64,000 bases of DNA from Neltuma alba. Taxonomy: Eukaryota > Streptophyta > Magnoliopsida > Fabales > Fabaceae. Position 1 is the stretch's first letter, and the number at the start of each line of letters is the position of its first letter. Location of the stretch: contig NW_021637175.1 of assembly GCF_004799145.2 (NCBI RefSeq), positions 62,001 through 126,000 on the forward strand. Direction: 5' to 3'. Made by a program: the position numbers and the translations under genes. The notes beneath the pieces were generated by a model, which ran no database searches, was not told the DNA's origin, and saw only the letters and a program-made list of their open reading frames with translations. Shown piece by piece: positions 23,214 through 34,469 of the stretch.

Positions 23214-23400
23214 GGGTGAAGGTGTAAAAATAGGAACTTATATCAAATATCAAAAATGCACTCATCACCGTAACCTTTTCGGGGTACAAAAGTACCTGTA
23301 ATCTTTCAAAATGAGAGCAAAAATATCGTTACTGTTAATCTCTGTTATGTTGACTGTTAGTTTGACTAAAATTTTGATATGAGAGCTGATATGGAAAAGT
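23214..23400 (+). repeat. MULE left terminal inverted repeat
   Basis: Reverse-complement partner of 28985-29176, with the blocks described for the element. Similarity weakens after GAGAGCTGAT at about 23390. Confidence 0.85.
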
Positions 23401-24345
23401 TAAAAATTTAAAAAAATCCACATCTGTATCATCCCCTTCACTCTCTCGTTCTAAACGTTTGTCACAACCGAGAAAATAAACTAAAGGAAAAGAATCACGC
23501 AAGACAATCACGCAACATCTAGATCTCATTAAAAACAACAATCAAATATTAAACATCAAAATCATTCTTCGTCAAAAGCCAAAACAATCAAAGATTATTT
23601 GAAGCTGTGAAGCAAGAAATGAACTTGAGCACTTGAAGGAGAGGCAGAGAGCTCATGCATCAATATATATATATATACACACACACAAACTCTTCCACCA
23701 AGCCATCTTCAAAAATAGCTTAGCATTGGCTCCACGCCTAAGTCACTGTTCACAAGCCATCATAAATGACATATGGCTTGCAAATAGGTTTTCGGGCTGT
23801 GTCTGGTGGCTTCGGCAATTGGCTGTGTGCAAATTATTAAAACACAGTCAGAAAGGTTTCGAAAATACTTCTCTTTGTTACTTTTCTTAAATAGGTAAAA
23901 GAATCAAAACTAAAAAATTAACTTTTATAATTTTGAAAATTAAAAAATTATAGATAAGTTTCAAGTCTTTGTAATTTTCTTTTCTTTATTTTAAATACAA
24001 GAGAAAAAATTATGATTAAAAATAAAATATGTTTTCTTTCTTACTTTTTAAAAACATTTATATAAATAAAACTCAAAAAATTATTTTTTAAGGTTAGTTA
24101 TGATTATTTTTCAAATTACTCCACATCCTCATAAGCTTTTTTTGAAACCAAATATTAGCACAATTTTATATTATTTGTTATAATATTTTACAATTTTTAT
24201 TATGTAGCTTTCTTTTCCTTATTTTAAATATAAAATACATAAGATATTTTTTCTAGTCTTTTTAAAATATTTAAAAAATAAAAACTAGAAAAAATATCTC
24301 TTTTAGGTTGTTGAATTTTTTTCAATTATTCCGTATCCTCGTAAT

Positions 24346-24849
24346 TAGGACTGGCAAAACGGGCCAACCCGCAACCGCGGCGGGTTGTGGGTTATTTGGG
24401 TTGGGCTCAAAAGGCCCGTTTTTTGGCGGGTTGGTATTCTACCAACCCTAACCCACCAACCCGCCAATTTTTTTTTTAAAAAAATTTTCTTATACATAAT
24501 CAAAAATTAAAAAAAATAAAAAATGATTTAAAGTATTCTAAGCATTCACACAAAATTACAACACATTAAAACACAAAATATACAATTGTCCAAAGTTCAA
24601 ACTCAAAACATGATAAAACACAAGTTCAAACATAAATTTTTCCTACCTTTCCACCCCACCTCCTAATATTTTAATACATATAAAAATTAAAAAAAATTAT
24701 GCGGGTTGACCCGTGGCGGGCTCAAGTTGTGGTGGTATGGGCTCATATTTTTCAGGTGGTGGCGGGTTGACCAAAGGCCAACCCTAACACGCCTCTTTTG
24801 GCGGGTTGGCGAGTTCAATCCGCGAGTCTAACCCATATTACCGGCTCTA
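24346..24849. mobile_element. hAT-type non-autonomous element (504 bp)
   Basis: The left end TAGGACTGGCAAAACGGG pairs imperfectly with the right end CCCATATTACCGGCTCTA. Flanks CTCGTAAT (24338-24345) and CTCATAAT (24850-24857) are an 8-bp duplication with one mismatch, the size hAT elements make. GC-rich subterminal GGCGGGTTGG repeats surround an AT-rich core. No transposase ORF. Confidence 0.75.
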
Positions 24850-24954
24850 CTCATAATCAAAAGTAATTATTATTTAAAATTTAAATATTGTAAATGTCAA
24901 ATTTCAAAATCCAAAATTCAAATAACCTCGTGTTCCGCGTTCTGCGTTCTGATA

Positions 24955-27900
24955 TCTCTCTGTCCTAAAATTTTGAGACATTTAATGCTGTCCCTGCTGC
25001 CTCTTCTCCCTTACCGTAGCCATTTGACATTTCAACCTCTGTCCTCCATAAGGCTTTTCTCTCACTTCCGTCTCATTTCTCTCGGCATTTAATCTTCTTC
25101 TAAGCTCTCTCCGTTTAGCTTTGCTTTCCTTCCTTCATCATCACTTTCTTCTTCTTCTTCATAGTCGTTGTACAAATTGCGGTTCAATACACCAACAAGG
25201 TCTTCCATCTCATCCCATCTCTTATACTAGCCTACGGTCAATCATCGCTGAAGAAGGGATTCCCTTGATTTTAGAGACTTTAAAGTCTCTCCACACGTCA
25301 AAGATGGGGTTGATAGATTCAGGGATTCTTGCAAGTTATTCAATAATGGATCCTCATGTGATATGCTCAGTTTTTTACGTTAAACAACCAAATGGTATTT
25401 TCTTTTTTATTTTTCATCTGAACGAAGAACAATATCCTCTATTTTCACTTCTATGGTTGCAGGAGTCGATGAGGACCGAAGACTAACAAGATGACTGCGG
25501 AGGTATATTTACATTGTATTCCTCTATCCCCATTCTGTATTTCCTCATCTACGCCTTATTTCAATCTTACATTAAGTATAAGGTTATTTTTGTCCATATC
25601 CTGAGTCTACATATAAATATTTAATGCAAAGTAGGGGGCTAAGTTGCAGTGGTTTTTTTTTTTTTTATCTGAAGTTGCAGTGGTTCAAAGGAGGACAATT
25701 GAAGATTACGAAAGTAATATTATTTCTCCTCAAATACATATTACTTTCAATGGTTTCATTGGTTCAATTTTGCAAGACGTAGCCCAAAAAAAAAATGTTG
25801 TCTTGTTACTTATTATTAGTTATTAATGTGGATGATGATTGTATTTCTCATTGGTTTTGCTTTTGAGTCGTAGACACTGGGAGATTCAATCTAAGTAGAT
25901 CTGAAGTAGATATTTTGACAACCAAAATATCTTGAACCATTCTTTCCCACTAGATTTTAATCTCCCTCACCCATTTTCACTCTAAACCAATACCTCCTCT
26001 TTTTTCTCAGTCAGTTAAACAGAAACATAGCAAGGTAGTATCCTTTCCGGTTGCATTATAATAGACAATAGTTAGATTTTGTGATGTGTAGTAGTGTGAA
26101 CTGTGAAGTATGGCTAAGATTGCATGGCATTTATTGGAACCTTTTTTTCCCCCCTACAGAAATGAAAATTTTGTCATATTGCTCACTACAAAAGGAAATT
26201 ATAACTTAAAAAAAAGTTTGGTTTCTATTTTGTATGGTTAAATATGCAGATACTAAAAGAGAAAAGGTATATTTCTATTTTATTTTTTGTTGTTCAGGTG
26301 CCTTACAAGTGGTGTTTCAGCACAAAATTGTGTATATGTCCAGTATGAGAGTTCACTTTGACAAACCTGGGAGAGTAAGCTGGTGCGTATTTTTTAATAA
26401 CAGTATTGTTTGTTTCACATGCTGTACATTGCCTCATGTTTCAGGCTGTACAGATTTTCTATCTCAATGTTGTGTTGTACAAGATCTCTGCTTAGAATGG
26501 AATTTGTACAATGGTGATGCAATAATAATTGTATATACAGTTCATGAGAAAAATCATTTGTTCTTGTGTTTTTAACAATTAACAAGAGCCCGATGTGAAA
26601 TTTTGCAGTAAACAATTTTTCTGTCATATTCTGTTGTTGAAAATAACGGAATTAAGGATAATTTTACAATAACAATTGTGGAGATGTTGTTGTTGATTCT
26701 CCATGATGAAGCGAGGTAGGCAAATTGATCATTGGTTAATTGAAGGTATAAAATTAACCTTTATTCCATTACTTTCTTTTGATGTTAATTTTTTTTTAAA
26801 CCTCATTTTTTCCCTTTCTTTTGATATTAGTCATTATTTGTCATTTTTAACCAGTATGATTCATATATTTAGTTATAAGTATGGCCGGTATGAACCGTTT
26901 TTCCCCAAATACATTAATTTTTCACGTGCCTGTGTCTAATTTGACATAAAGATCCATTGTGTTTTGTGAAGCATGGGTAAGAAAATGCATGGTCATGAGT
27001 TGTCTAATCCTTGAGAGGGGTGTCAATGTAGATTGCCTATATCCTGCAACGTGTGTCTGTTTTTCTTTTCTCTGTTTTTTTTTTCCTTATAATGGAAACT
27101 GCAGTGGGTAGTTGTATCCTATACGTTTTGTTATTCCTATATCCTAATATGTGTTAGGCTATTGTGCTTTTAGCCCCCATGTAGGATGACTTGCTGGCGT
27201 TGGCTATGTTTTTCAATAAAGCTGAATACAATTACCTAATTGATATCTATTTTGTCAACTGATGTGTACAGGTGGCTTCAGCAGTTGAATAACTTTTATT
27301 AGGCTTGGGAGGTGGGGAAACAGGATGGGATATTAAGCATGGCATTAAGATTGTTTTACCAAAACGATGAAGACTCTGCTACCCACAATGCCATACAATT
27401 ATTTCCTTACTTATGCAGTTTGGGTATCCCTGAGTTGATACTTCATTATATTGTCAGCTATGCAATATGATTTGTTTTTTCCTTTCTAGAAATATCATCA
27501 TTGGAAATTCTCCCCAATTAACATGCTAGATGCGTGAAGCGTGGCATTAAATGTTAAGAATCTGTAATTAAAAAAAAAAAGAAAACAAAATTCTCGCTTC
27601 ACCTGTCTATAAGTATGGGTTTAAGATGTGTTTCAATTATTTTGAACAAGTGCTGGTCAAAAAAGAAAAAATATTTTGAACAAGTCTTTCAGGCCTTATA
27701 AGAGAGGGAAAAACCAAAAAATAAAAACATAAGGCTTGCCAATTGTGGTAACTCGTTCTCTGATAGTTGCGTTTTTTTTTTTGGTGCTCATAAGACGCTA
27801 CAACTTGCATGAAAGAATTGGTGACTTACAAGTTGAGCAGATAGGCATCTTTTTCTATGAATGTATCCAAAACACAGTATTTAAAATCTAGCTCAACTTT

Positions 27901-28258
27901 TATAATTTTAAAAAAAAGAATGCATAGTTACTTTATCAATGCAAAATGTGTGAGGTAATGAAAGAAGTAAAGAAGAGATTTGTTCATATAACTAATGCAT
28001 ATAAGAAATTAAAAAAAATTGAATAAACCAAACCTTGAGATTTATGAATTAGAGGGTATGCAAGTTTTCCATGATTTATCCAATCTTTTTTTTTTTGGCA
28101 TTTTTTTAAAGATGTCTCCAAAACATAACTTTTAAAATCAAATCAGATCAATTTATTTGACTGAAAAAATGAATAGATACTTCAGATACTTGAGAATCAT
28201 GATATAATAAATTTGGAATTATGAGCTCTCCGTGCAACGCACGGGACACAGGTTCTAG
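24955..28258 (+). mobile_element. Helitron, non-autonomous (5' end tentative)
   Basis: The 3' end is clear: hairpin CCGTGC-AAC-GCACGG (28230-28244), 10 nt, then CTAG followed by T, the classic plant Helitron terminus. The 5' end is placed at A|TCTCTCTGTCC (24954/24955) because Helitrons start TC after an A, but other sites are possible. No Rep/helicase is visible. The interior (about 24960-27500) has balanced composition, T/C-rich tracts and possible intron-like boundaries, so it may hold captured gene pieces, but no recognisable protein results. Confidence 0.7.
28230..28258 (+). other. Helitron 3' terminal hairpin and CTAG end
   Basis: Six-base-pair stem CCGTGC/GCACGG, 3-nt loop, 10-nt spacer, CTAG, host T. 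Confidence 0.8.
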
Positions 28259-28984
28259 TTACAGGAGAAATCAAAACCCATAATCCTCAAAGAACACGTG
28301 ATCTACAATATCAGCAAACTCAAAAATCAAAATGAATAAAAAATTTAAACCCAGAACCATCAACGGAAGAAAATAGGAATCAAGCTATATTTACACAAAC
28401 TCATATGAGGGAGAGATTGCTTCCTCTCAGCCTACCTTGAAATCGAAGCTACACCCCCATCCCATTGTTGAATGCCCACCTAAGTTGAGCCCCATTTTGG
28501 GTTCAACACCAATCATTGTCATAGATGGCGGCCGAACTCCTTTATCGTTGATGTTAAAACCCAGATCATCACCAATCACTGTCAGAGATATGGGTTTAAT
28601 ACTGAACTTCACCTTCGACTCCCTCCCACCCGTCCTCTCTATCCTCTTCGTCTTTTCCTTATTTATCTTCTGGGGCAAGCACACCCTCGATTTCAGCCAT
28701 GGAAGGCACCATTCATGGTTGATTTAGCCATGGAAGCAACTCCTCATCTTCTGCAATGACCAATGACACCTTCGATTCAAGAGAACACAAAAGCAAGCAT
28801 CGAAGGGGGTTCAGTAATTCTCGTAGCTAGGTCGTCAAAGCCACTCCTTCTCATCGATCTGGTTTGCCGTTGTAGAAAAAAGCAAAAGGAGAGGTTGCGA
28901 CTGAAAGGTGCGTGTTTTTGCTGAAAAAGAAGGGATTATTTTTTAATATTTTTATCTTTCCCTTTTCCTTTCCCTTCCACCAAG
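28259..28984. other. MULE interior after Helitron, no supported gene
   Basis: A more GC-balanced stretch with overlapping ORFs on both strands (plus 28437-28727, minus 28427-28684), neither with a recognisable motif. Either could be a fragment captured by the MULE, or chance. Confidence 0.4.
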
Positions 28985-29176
28985 GACGCCATTATAACCG
29001 GGTCAGCTTCCCTGTCAGCATTTTAGTCAAACTAACGGTTAACATAACAAGGTTTAACGATGATGGTATTTTTGCTCTCATTTTGAAAGATTATAGATAC
29101 TTTTGCACCTCCAAAAAGGTTACGGTGGTGAATGCACTTTTGATATAAGTTTATAAGTAATTTTACACCTTGACTC
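28985..29176 (-). repeat. MULE right terminal inverted repeat
   Basis: Reverse complement of 23214-23400 with scattered mismatches, ending CACCTTGACTC before the 9-bp duplication. Confidence 0.85.
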
Positions 29177-29185
29177 ATAAATAAA

Positions 29186-29818
29186 TATTTTTTTGCCTCC
29201 AAAATAAGTAATTAAATCAATACATGTTTGACCAAAAAATTAAATCAACACATGTGTGTACATGTACTCTATATTATTAAAAACCAGCTTTCAGGACCTG
29301 TTCAGTTTGAAGTGAAAGGAAGGTAGAAGAGGGGATAGAAAATTTCCCCCTCTCTCATTTAGTTACAAATTTTAGAATGGAGCCCTTGCCCCCCTTTTAG
29401 CTCTCTTTTAAATTGAGTTTTCATGGAGGAAAGCCAAAATATTAGACCATTTTATCCTGACTTTTTGATATTTCATTAACACCTATATTAGTCAGAATAA
29501 GAAATCAGTGGACATTAGCATGACAAGACTGAATTTTCATTAAATTATGTAATTAGAATTAAGATGTAAATTAAGTTATATAATGTATAAATAAAAATAT
29601 AAACTAATATGTAAGAATAAAATGGTAGATTAGACTATATTTTAAAAGCACTTCTTTGATCAGCTAGCGGACACAAACCACAATGTAACACTTCAATAAC
29701 AAATTGCTGATCACAAAAAGAATCATCTATAGTGCTAGAGAAGAAGGGGACAGGGGTTTGCCACAATCTCGTTTACGAAACCCCACCTCCTTCCTCTGCC
29801 CTTTGATTTTGAGTCAAA
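29186..29818. other. Intergenic, no gene seen
   Basis: AT-rich sequence; no element ends or coding signal could be placed. Confidence 0.5.
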
Positions 29819-30133
29819 ATGGAGAGACTTTCGAGTTTTCTTGCAGTTTATGAATGGCAGCATGAGGTAGTTGTTAAAGACTCTTCCTTCCCTGCCATTA
29901 AAGCATGGGTTCGCTTTTATGGCATCCCTTTGGATTATTACACTGAGGAAGTGGTGAGGAAGCTGGAAGATCTCTTGGGTGTTTTTCCAGAGTTTGATGA
30001 ATCCTGCTTGATTCATGCAAATGGGGTTTGTGTCAAAGTGACTTGGGGCTCCATTATTCCATTAACTGCTTTTAATGATTTTTATCTGCAGACTGCAGTC
30101 CGGCAAAAAAGTCTCGCCATTATTCCTACTTGA
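29819..30133 (+). CDS. Hypothetical protein fragment, possibly DUF4283-like
   Basis: 104 codons from ATG 29819 to TGA. The segment AWVRFYGIPLDYYTEEVVRK followed about 28 residues later by GVCVKVTWG resembles the 'VWVR.P.LP.EYY...' and 'ARVCVEV' blocks of DUF4283, a domain of plant LINE ORF1 proteins and related genes. That resemblance is from memory of the family pattern, not a search. Base composition is more gene-like than the surroundings. No zinc knuckle follows in frame, so it would be a truncated remnant. It could be a LINE ORF1 piece, a gene fragment or a chance ORF. The next plus-strand ORF (30222-30605) has a hydrophobic T-rich tail and no recognisable domain. Confidence 0.35.
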   Translation: MERLSSFLAVYEWQHEVVVKDSSFPAIKAWVRFYGIPLDYYTEEVVRKLEDLLGVFPEFDESCLIHANGVCVKVTWGSIIPLTAFNDFYLQTAVRQKSLAIIPT

Positions 30134-30499
30134 GTATAAAATTAAATCTTACGTTTAGATCAGAAACAGAAAGAGGAATATTAATTGTCTGGGCGTAGGC
30201 CACAAAAGCATTTATTGCTCAATGGGGTTGGGTTTGCTGCAAGGAATTGCCGGATATTTTAATGGTCCTAAATCATTTCTTGTGGAGGTAGACTCCCTGT
30301 CCTTCCTCCATGGCTTCTTGGCGTTTCTCTGCAGTGTTGGCTGCAGCCTCCGTCCCTTGGCAAGGACTTTGTTCAAGCTCATGAGAGCCCTTTCGGAGAA
30401 GTTGTTTCCGTTTCAGTTTTCAGGAGCCAGGATTAAATCAACTTCTCAATTCAAGCTCAAGTTGGTTTCGCCACGCTTAACATTGTGCTTGTCTCTGTT

Positions 30500-31000
30500 T
30501 TTGTTTTTTTTTACTATGTTTATCCTTTTATCAGGGACAATCTTATTTGAAATACTGTTGGGTATTAAATGTAGGTACTTTTCCCAACATGAATTCAAAC
30601 CTTGATTTTTCATATTGTGAGTTACTAGTCCTTTCTACTAGATCCAATCCCCGGAGGTTGCTTGCTCTATTTTGTGTCTGTTGTTGGATGGCCGTTGAAG
30701 ATGGGCCAGTTCTTTTGTTTTTTTTTTTTTTTGCCATAGATGGGCTATTTCGTGTTTGCTTTTGTTTTCAGTTGTTTTTTTTTCCTCTTTTATTAAAGTA
30801 TAAGTATCTTCTTATTAAAGGTAATCATATTCGAAGCACTATCGAGTACTAAATGTGGATATTTTTTTCAGCAGGAATTTAAACCTTGGTTCCCTATATT
30901 ATGAGAGACTAGCCTATTCTGCTAGACTCAGTTTCTATTGCCATAGATGGGCTAGTTGGTGTTCGTTTTTGTTTTCAGTGTCTGTTTTTATTTTCCTGTG
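30500..31000. repeat. Imperfect tandem duplication
   Basis: 30555-30650 and 30840-30935 align (both with a TACTAAATGT/TATTAAATGT-type start, a CAAACCTTG or AAACCTTGG core and a CTACTAGATC or CTGCTAGACT end). Each is followed by CCATAGATGGGCTA and a TTTTGTTTTCAGT tract (30734 and 30941), giving two units of about 250-290 bp. Confidence 0.5.
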
Positions 31001-32099
31001 AGGCCGCCTTTTTCCCTTGATCCACTTGGGCTTTGCTCAAATGGGTTCTTTGTAATAGGACGGCCTTTCTAATGCGTCCAATTACGTTTTTAACGAAATT
31101 ATCCGACTTGGATGAGACAATGGTTTATGAATTATTTAGTGAGTCAATGTGGGAATCGCGATTAAACTAGTAGTAATTAAATTACTATATTTTTAGTTAC
31201 ACATCAATTATCCTAGGTAGAAGAAACAAGAACCAGAATACAACTTGAAAAAAAAATTGAACATGGCGGATAATAACCGGCCCCCTCTGACTGAGCATTC
31301 TTTTAATAATTAAGAGTACTTCTGATAAGCCCAGAATAAGGCTTAGGAATATCTTTGGCACCTTTATTTAATTAAGTCGTCAAGTGCTCCTTTCTAATTT
31401 GGCACTATTTTTCATATTTACTACTTATAGTCATCAGCACCATGTGATCAAACTGAATTTGTACCAATTGACATCAATGTGAATTATCTGGATTAAAATG
31501 AGCACTTCATGCTCATATTTTTAGTGAGCATAGAATGTGCTCTTTTTCCTCCTATTTTTAAAAATCACCGTCCAAATTGAGATAATATCTTCTTGGAAAA
31601 AAAATACAGAAGCACCAAAATTTAAAAACTAACTCGGGCGTTATAGTTCAAATAACACCAACCATTTTTTTAGTATGAGGCTGTGTGTTTTAAGCGTGCA
31701 TAAAGGGCATGATTATTGTGAGCTATGACAAAACATTAAATCACATGATTGTGAGCTATGACCAAAAAAAAAAAGCAACTCCATCTCACTATTTAAAAGA
31801 AAATGAAATTCTTCTCATTCTAATTAGCCACGGACATATTAAGTTGAGTTGAATTTAAAAAAATAAAAAAAGAAAGAAAGAAGAAAGCCAAATATGACAA
31901 TAAAGATAAAACTGAACCAAATAAGTAATTAAGGAGTCAACAATATCACATTAATCATTAGTTACGTAAAAATAAAGGGAGAGTGTTAATAAACACTTCA
32001 GTACCCAGTTAAATAGTCAAATTTGAGTTGTAAATCTTTCTAAATTTTATGAGTTAATAAATAATTCAAATTTAGTAATTTGCAATAAGAATTCTGCGA
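31001..32099. other. Intergenic, no gene seen
   Basis: AT-rich with A runs; no credible ORF, element end or RNA gene. Confidence 0.5.
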
Positions 32100-33255
32100 T
32101 AGTAAGTGGTCTTACACATTCAAAATCTTATCATAATAAAAGTAAGTTTACTAACAATTTATCGGTTAAGATGGTAAGTGGTCTTACTTTTATAAAAAGC
32201 ATAACACGAGCTTTTATAGGAGAGCATCACTCTTTTATGTTTTTTTTTTAATCAAATAATTGGGATTTTCTTAAATGCAAAGCTTAAATGAGTTGACTTC
32301 TGAAATTATTATAGTAAGTAACGTTAATGTTTAATGCATGCTCTCTTTTTCCTACATCTTTAATGTAATTTGCCTAACAACGTGATACAATTGAAAAAGT
32401 TTTGCCCGTATATATTGTGGATACTTTTTGGTAATAACATGTACGGTTAAGATTATTTAAATGTTCGAATACCTTAGATTTTATTTTACAAAATGCAAAA
32501 CTGCGGTACTATAACATTTATACTTGATAGAGAGGTGCAACACGGAAATATGTGTGTGTATTTCACATTCAAAATCTTATCATAACAAATGTAGATTTAC
32601 TAACAAATTGTTGGTTAAAATAATAAGCAATCTCATAAAAAGGAGAACGAAACTTTGAATCCCAAGATGCGTACTTATTAGAAAAGCTTTAAACTTAACA
32701 TTTTTAGCTTAACAGAGATTGGTCTTAAATTCAAAGTAGTTTGTGAATACTTTGAGCTTAAACCAACTATCGTGATTTATTCTAGCCATTAGAAACATGG
32801 TATTTTAAATTTGGGTTTTAACTTCCTATTCTTTTAAGTGTCTACTCAGGATTACAGGCTTACTTTCATGTTTATAAATACAACTGTTTTTGTTAACTGA
32901 TGACACTAGGTCAGAAGGCCAAGTTCGCATACTATTTTTATCCTAATATTAATCACATTTTGTTATCAAAATATAAGTTATATCTTAAAACTTGCCGCAT
33001 GCTTTTCAAGACGATTCCAGGTGAAGCAAAAAAAGAGAGCCTATTTCTTTTTTCTTTTTTTTTTTAATATTTAAAATCAGTTTATTTCTGTATTCTTACA
33101 TTAGTAATTTGCTTGAAGTCTTGAACTTTGAGGAGAGCATAAAATATCACTACCTTCGAAAACGTGGAAGTTGGTTTGCGCAATAAGATTTTTTTTTTTT
33201 TTTAAAGATTCATATCTTTCGTAACATTATTTATAAATATACTTTTATTTTATTC
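32100..33255 (-). repeat. HyPRP upstream region, duplicate P1
   Basis: Near-collinear direct repeat of 34812-35950 (about 1.15 kb). It starts ACATTCAAAATCTTATCATA and includes a TATA-type string at 32211-32219 on the minus strand (CTATAAAAG). No HyPRP coding sequence lies downstream of that TATA (below 32195), so it is an orphan promoter copy. Confidence 0.8.
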
Positions 33256-33315
33256 ATTATTCTGGTGATAAATTTCGTTTGATATTCATCTACGTTTTTT
33301 TTTTTAGCACTTCAT
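33256..33315 (-). repeat. Inverted 60-bp fragment of the large repeat
   Basis: TTATTCTGGTGATAAATTTC and the following bases to CTACGTTTTTTT are the reverse complement of about 40830-40885 in copy C. It sits between P1 and the broken HyPRP copy. Confidence 0.7.
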
Positions 33316-33335
33316 GTTCAGAACCTTTTGTGCAT

Positions 33336-33580
33336 ATTAAGGTTGATACCCAAGACGTTGGCTCTAATGGCCGTGCAGAGGCAGATGGCGGCATCGAGGG
33401 CGACGAGGCCCCCAATGAGGGAACAGCAATGGGTCTTCGACTGCTGGCGACGAGACCCTACGCATCGGCACAGACACCTAACTTAAGGGCATTCATAGGG
33501 CAACTTGGCTGATTTCCTGTGGAAGGAGAAGATGGTGGTTGTGATGATGATTGCGCATAGGTGGAGGTTACCGCAGAAAA
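33336..33580 (-). pseudogene. HyPRP-like tandem pseudogene
   Basis: The minus strand reads AVTSTYAQSSSQPPSSP, then QPSCPMNALKLGVCADA followed by a stop. After a small length change it continues in another frame with HCCSLIGGL and ends near ANVLGINLN. It matches the intact neighbour (34045-34401) from the end of its signal peptide to about residue 92. The start codon and most of the signal peptide are missing, replaced by sequence like the 3' flank of a HyPRP gene, and the C-terminal cysteines are gone. A broken member of a tandem pair. Confidence 0.85.
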
Positions 33581-33584
33581 TAGA

Positions 33585-34044
33585 ATCCATGAAAATTTTG
33601 CTTGATTAAAAAATATTGGCGATCGAAAGACCTGGAGAAACCCTATTGGTATTTGGCACTTCTTCTTGCACATTTTATATTTCAGTATTAATATTAATAA
33701 TTGATAATTATTTACCAGTAAAGAGAAACTCCTTTGCTCATTCAATAACAGTTATGCGTAAATTAGAACATTGGTCCTTTATTGTATGTTTAATTTCGCG
33801 GGCTCTGCTGGTTAATTTAATTACCATTCAAAAAGCAACTTCTTTGGTGTAATCATTAATACCTTTAGTAATTAAAAATGGTAAAAAAAATATTTATTCA
33901 TAGAAAGGGTAATCATAGATCAATATAAACTTTTTATTGATATGATTTATTTGTCATCAAGAACTATGGAACTTGATGATCATAGTGCAGTGGAGATAGT
34001 GATGATACATATATATATATATATATATATCTATATCTGTTGAA
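33585..34044. other. HyPRP 3' flank, duplicated at 54825-55625
   Basis: Non-coding sequence downstream of the intact gene. It aligns with 54825-55625 through GGAGAAACCCTATTG, AGAACATTGGTCCTTTATT and AAACTTTTTATTGATAT. An (AT)n tract lies at about 34009-34031, just past the stop codon; the other copy has (CA)n at the same place. Confidence 0.75.
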
Positions 34045-34401
34045 TTAAGGACACTGAAAGCCACTGGGGACGTTTCGGCCACAGTTGTTGAGAATCAGGC
34101 CCAAGGAGAGGGGAACGTTAAGGTTGATACCCAAGACATTGGCTCTAATGGCCGTGCAGACGCAGGCGGCAGCGTCGAAGCCGGCGAGGCCCCCAATGAG
34201 GGGACAACAATCCCTCCTGCCGACGGTGACGGTGACGGAATTCAGCACCCTGGCGCAGACGCCTAACTTAAGGGCGTCGATAGGGCAACTTGGCTGATTT
34301 CCTGGGGATGGAGGTGATGGTGATTGCGCATAGGTGGAGGTTACCATCGTGAAGAAGAGGAGGTTGATGACACAGAGGACAAGGGCCGACTTGGAAGCCA
34401 T
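34045..34401 (-). CDS. Hybrid proline-rich / 8-cysteine-motif (lipid-transfer-like) cell-wall protein
   Basis: 118 residues: signal peptide 1-26 (hydrophobic core LVLCVINLLFF, end TYAQ), a short Ser/Pro linker 27-37 (SPSPPSPGNQP), then the eight-cysteine 'hydrophobic seed protein' domain to the C-terminus. Cysteines fall at 39, 49, 65, 66, 80, 82, 107 and 117, giving C-X9-C-X15-CC-X13-C-X1-C-X24-C-X9-C, the HyPRP/DC2.15-type pattern, with the protein ending CP. Such proteins are secreted; members are linked to the cell wall, development and stress. The start is ATG 34401 rather than an in-frame upstream ATG (34497), because only this start puts the signal peptide first and leaves the TATA box upstream. 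There is no intron, as is usual for the family, and all key residues are intact. A broken tandem copy lies about 0.5 kb downstream. Confidence 0.93.
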   Translation of the reverse strand: MASKSALVLCVINLLFFTMVTSTYAQSPSPPSPGNQPSCPIDALKLGVCARVLNSVTVTVGRRDCCPLIGGLAGFDAAACVCTAIRANVLGINLNVPLSLGLILNNCGRNVPSGFQCP

Positions 34402-34469
34402 TCTTCTCGTTTCTGTCACTTGGATTTTTGTGATACTTGGCTTTTGATCGGTGAGGAGTTTTGTGAGAT

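Larger units (their letters stand above)
23214..29176. mobile_element. Mutator-like element (MULE), non-autonomous, 5963 bp
   Basis: Long terminal inverted repeats of about 190 bp (23214-23400 and 28985-29176) start GGGTGAAGGTGTAAAA and, on the opposite strand, GAGTCAAGGTGTAAAA. They share GCAAAAGTA-, CTTTCAAAATGAGAGCAAAA- and GTTAGTTTGACTAAAAT-type blocks. Exact 9-bp TSDs flank the ends, which is diagnostic for Mutator. I see no MURA transposase, so it is non-autonomous. It contains a hAT-type element (24346-24849) and a Helitron (3' end at 28258). Confidence 0.9.

Noticed and set aside
25121..25486. 121-codon plus-strand ORF inside the Helitron
   Set aside because: It begins at TTG, not ATG, has no recognisable domain and a T-rich end; may be a captured fragment but not a supportable gene.
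28437..28727. 96-codon ORF near the MULE right end
   Set aside because: An equally long ORF overlaps on the other strand and neither has a motif.
33279..33512. 77-codon plus-strand ORF at the HyPRP pseudogene
   Set aside because: Antisense shadow of the pseudogene; 34085-34297 is the same shadow over the intact gene.
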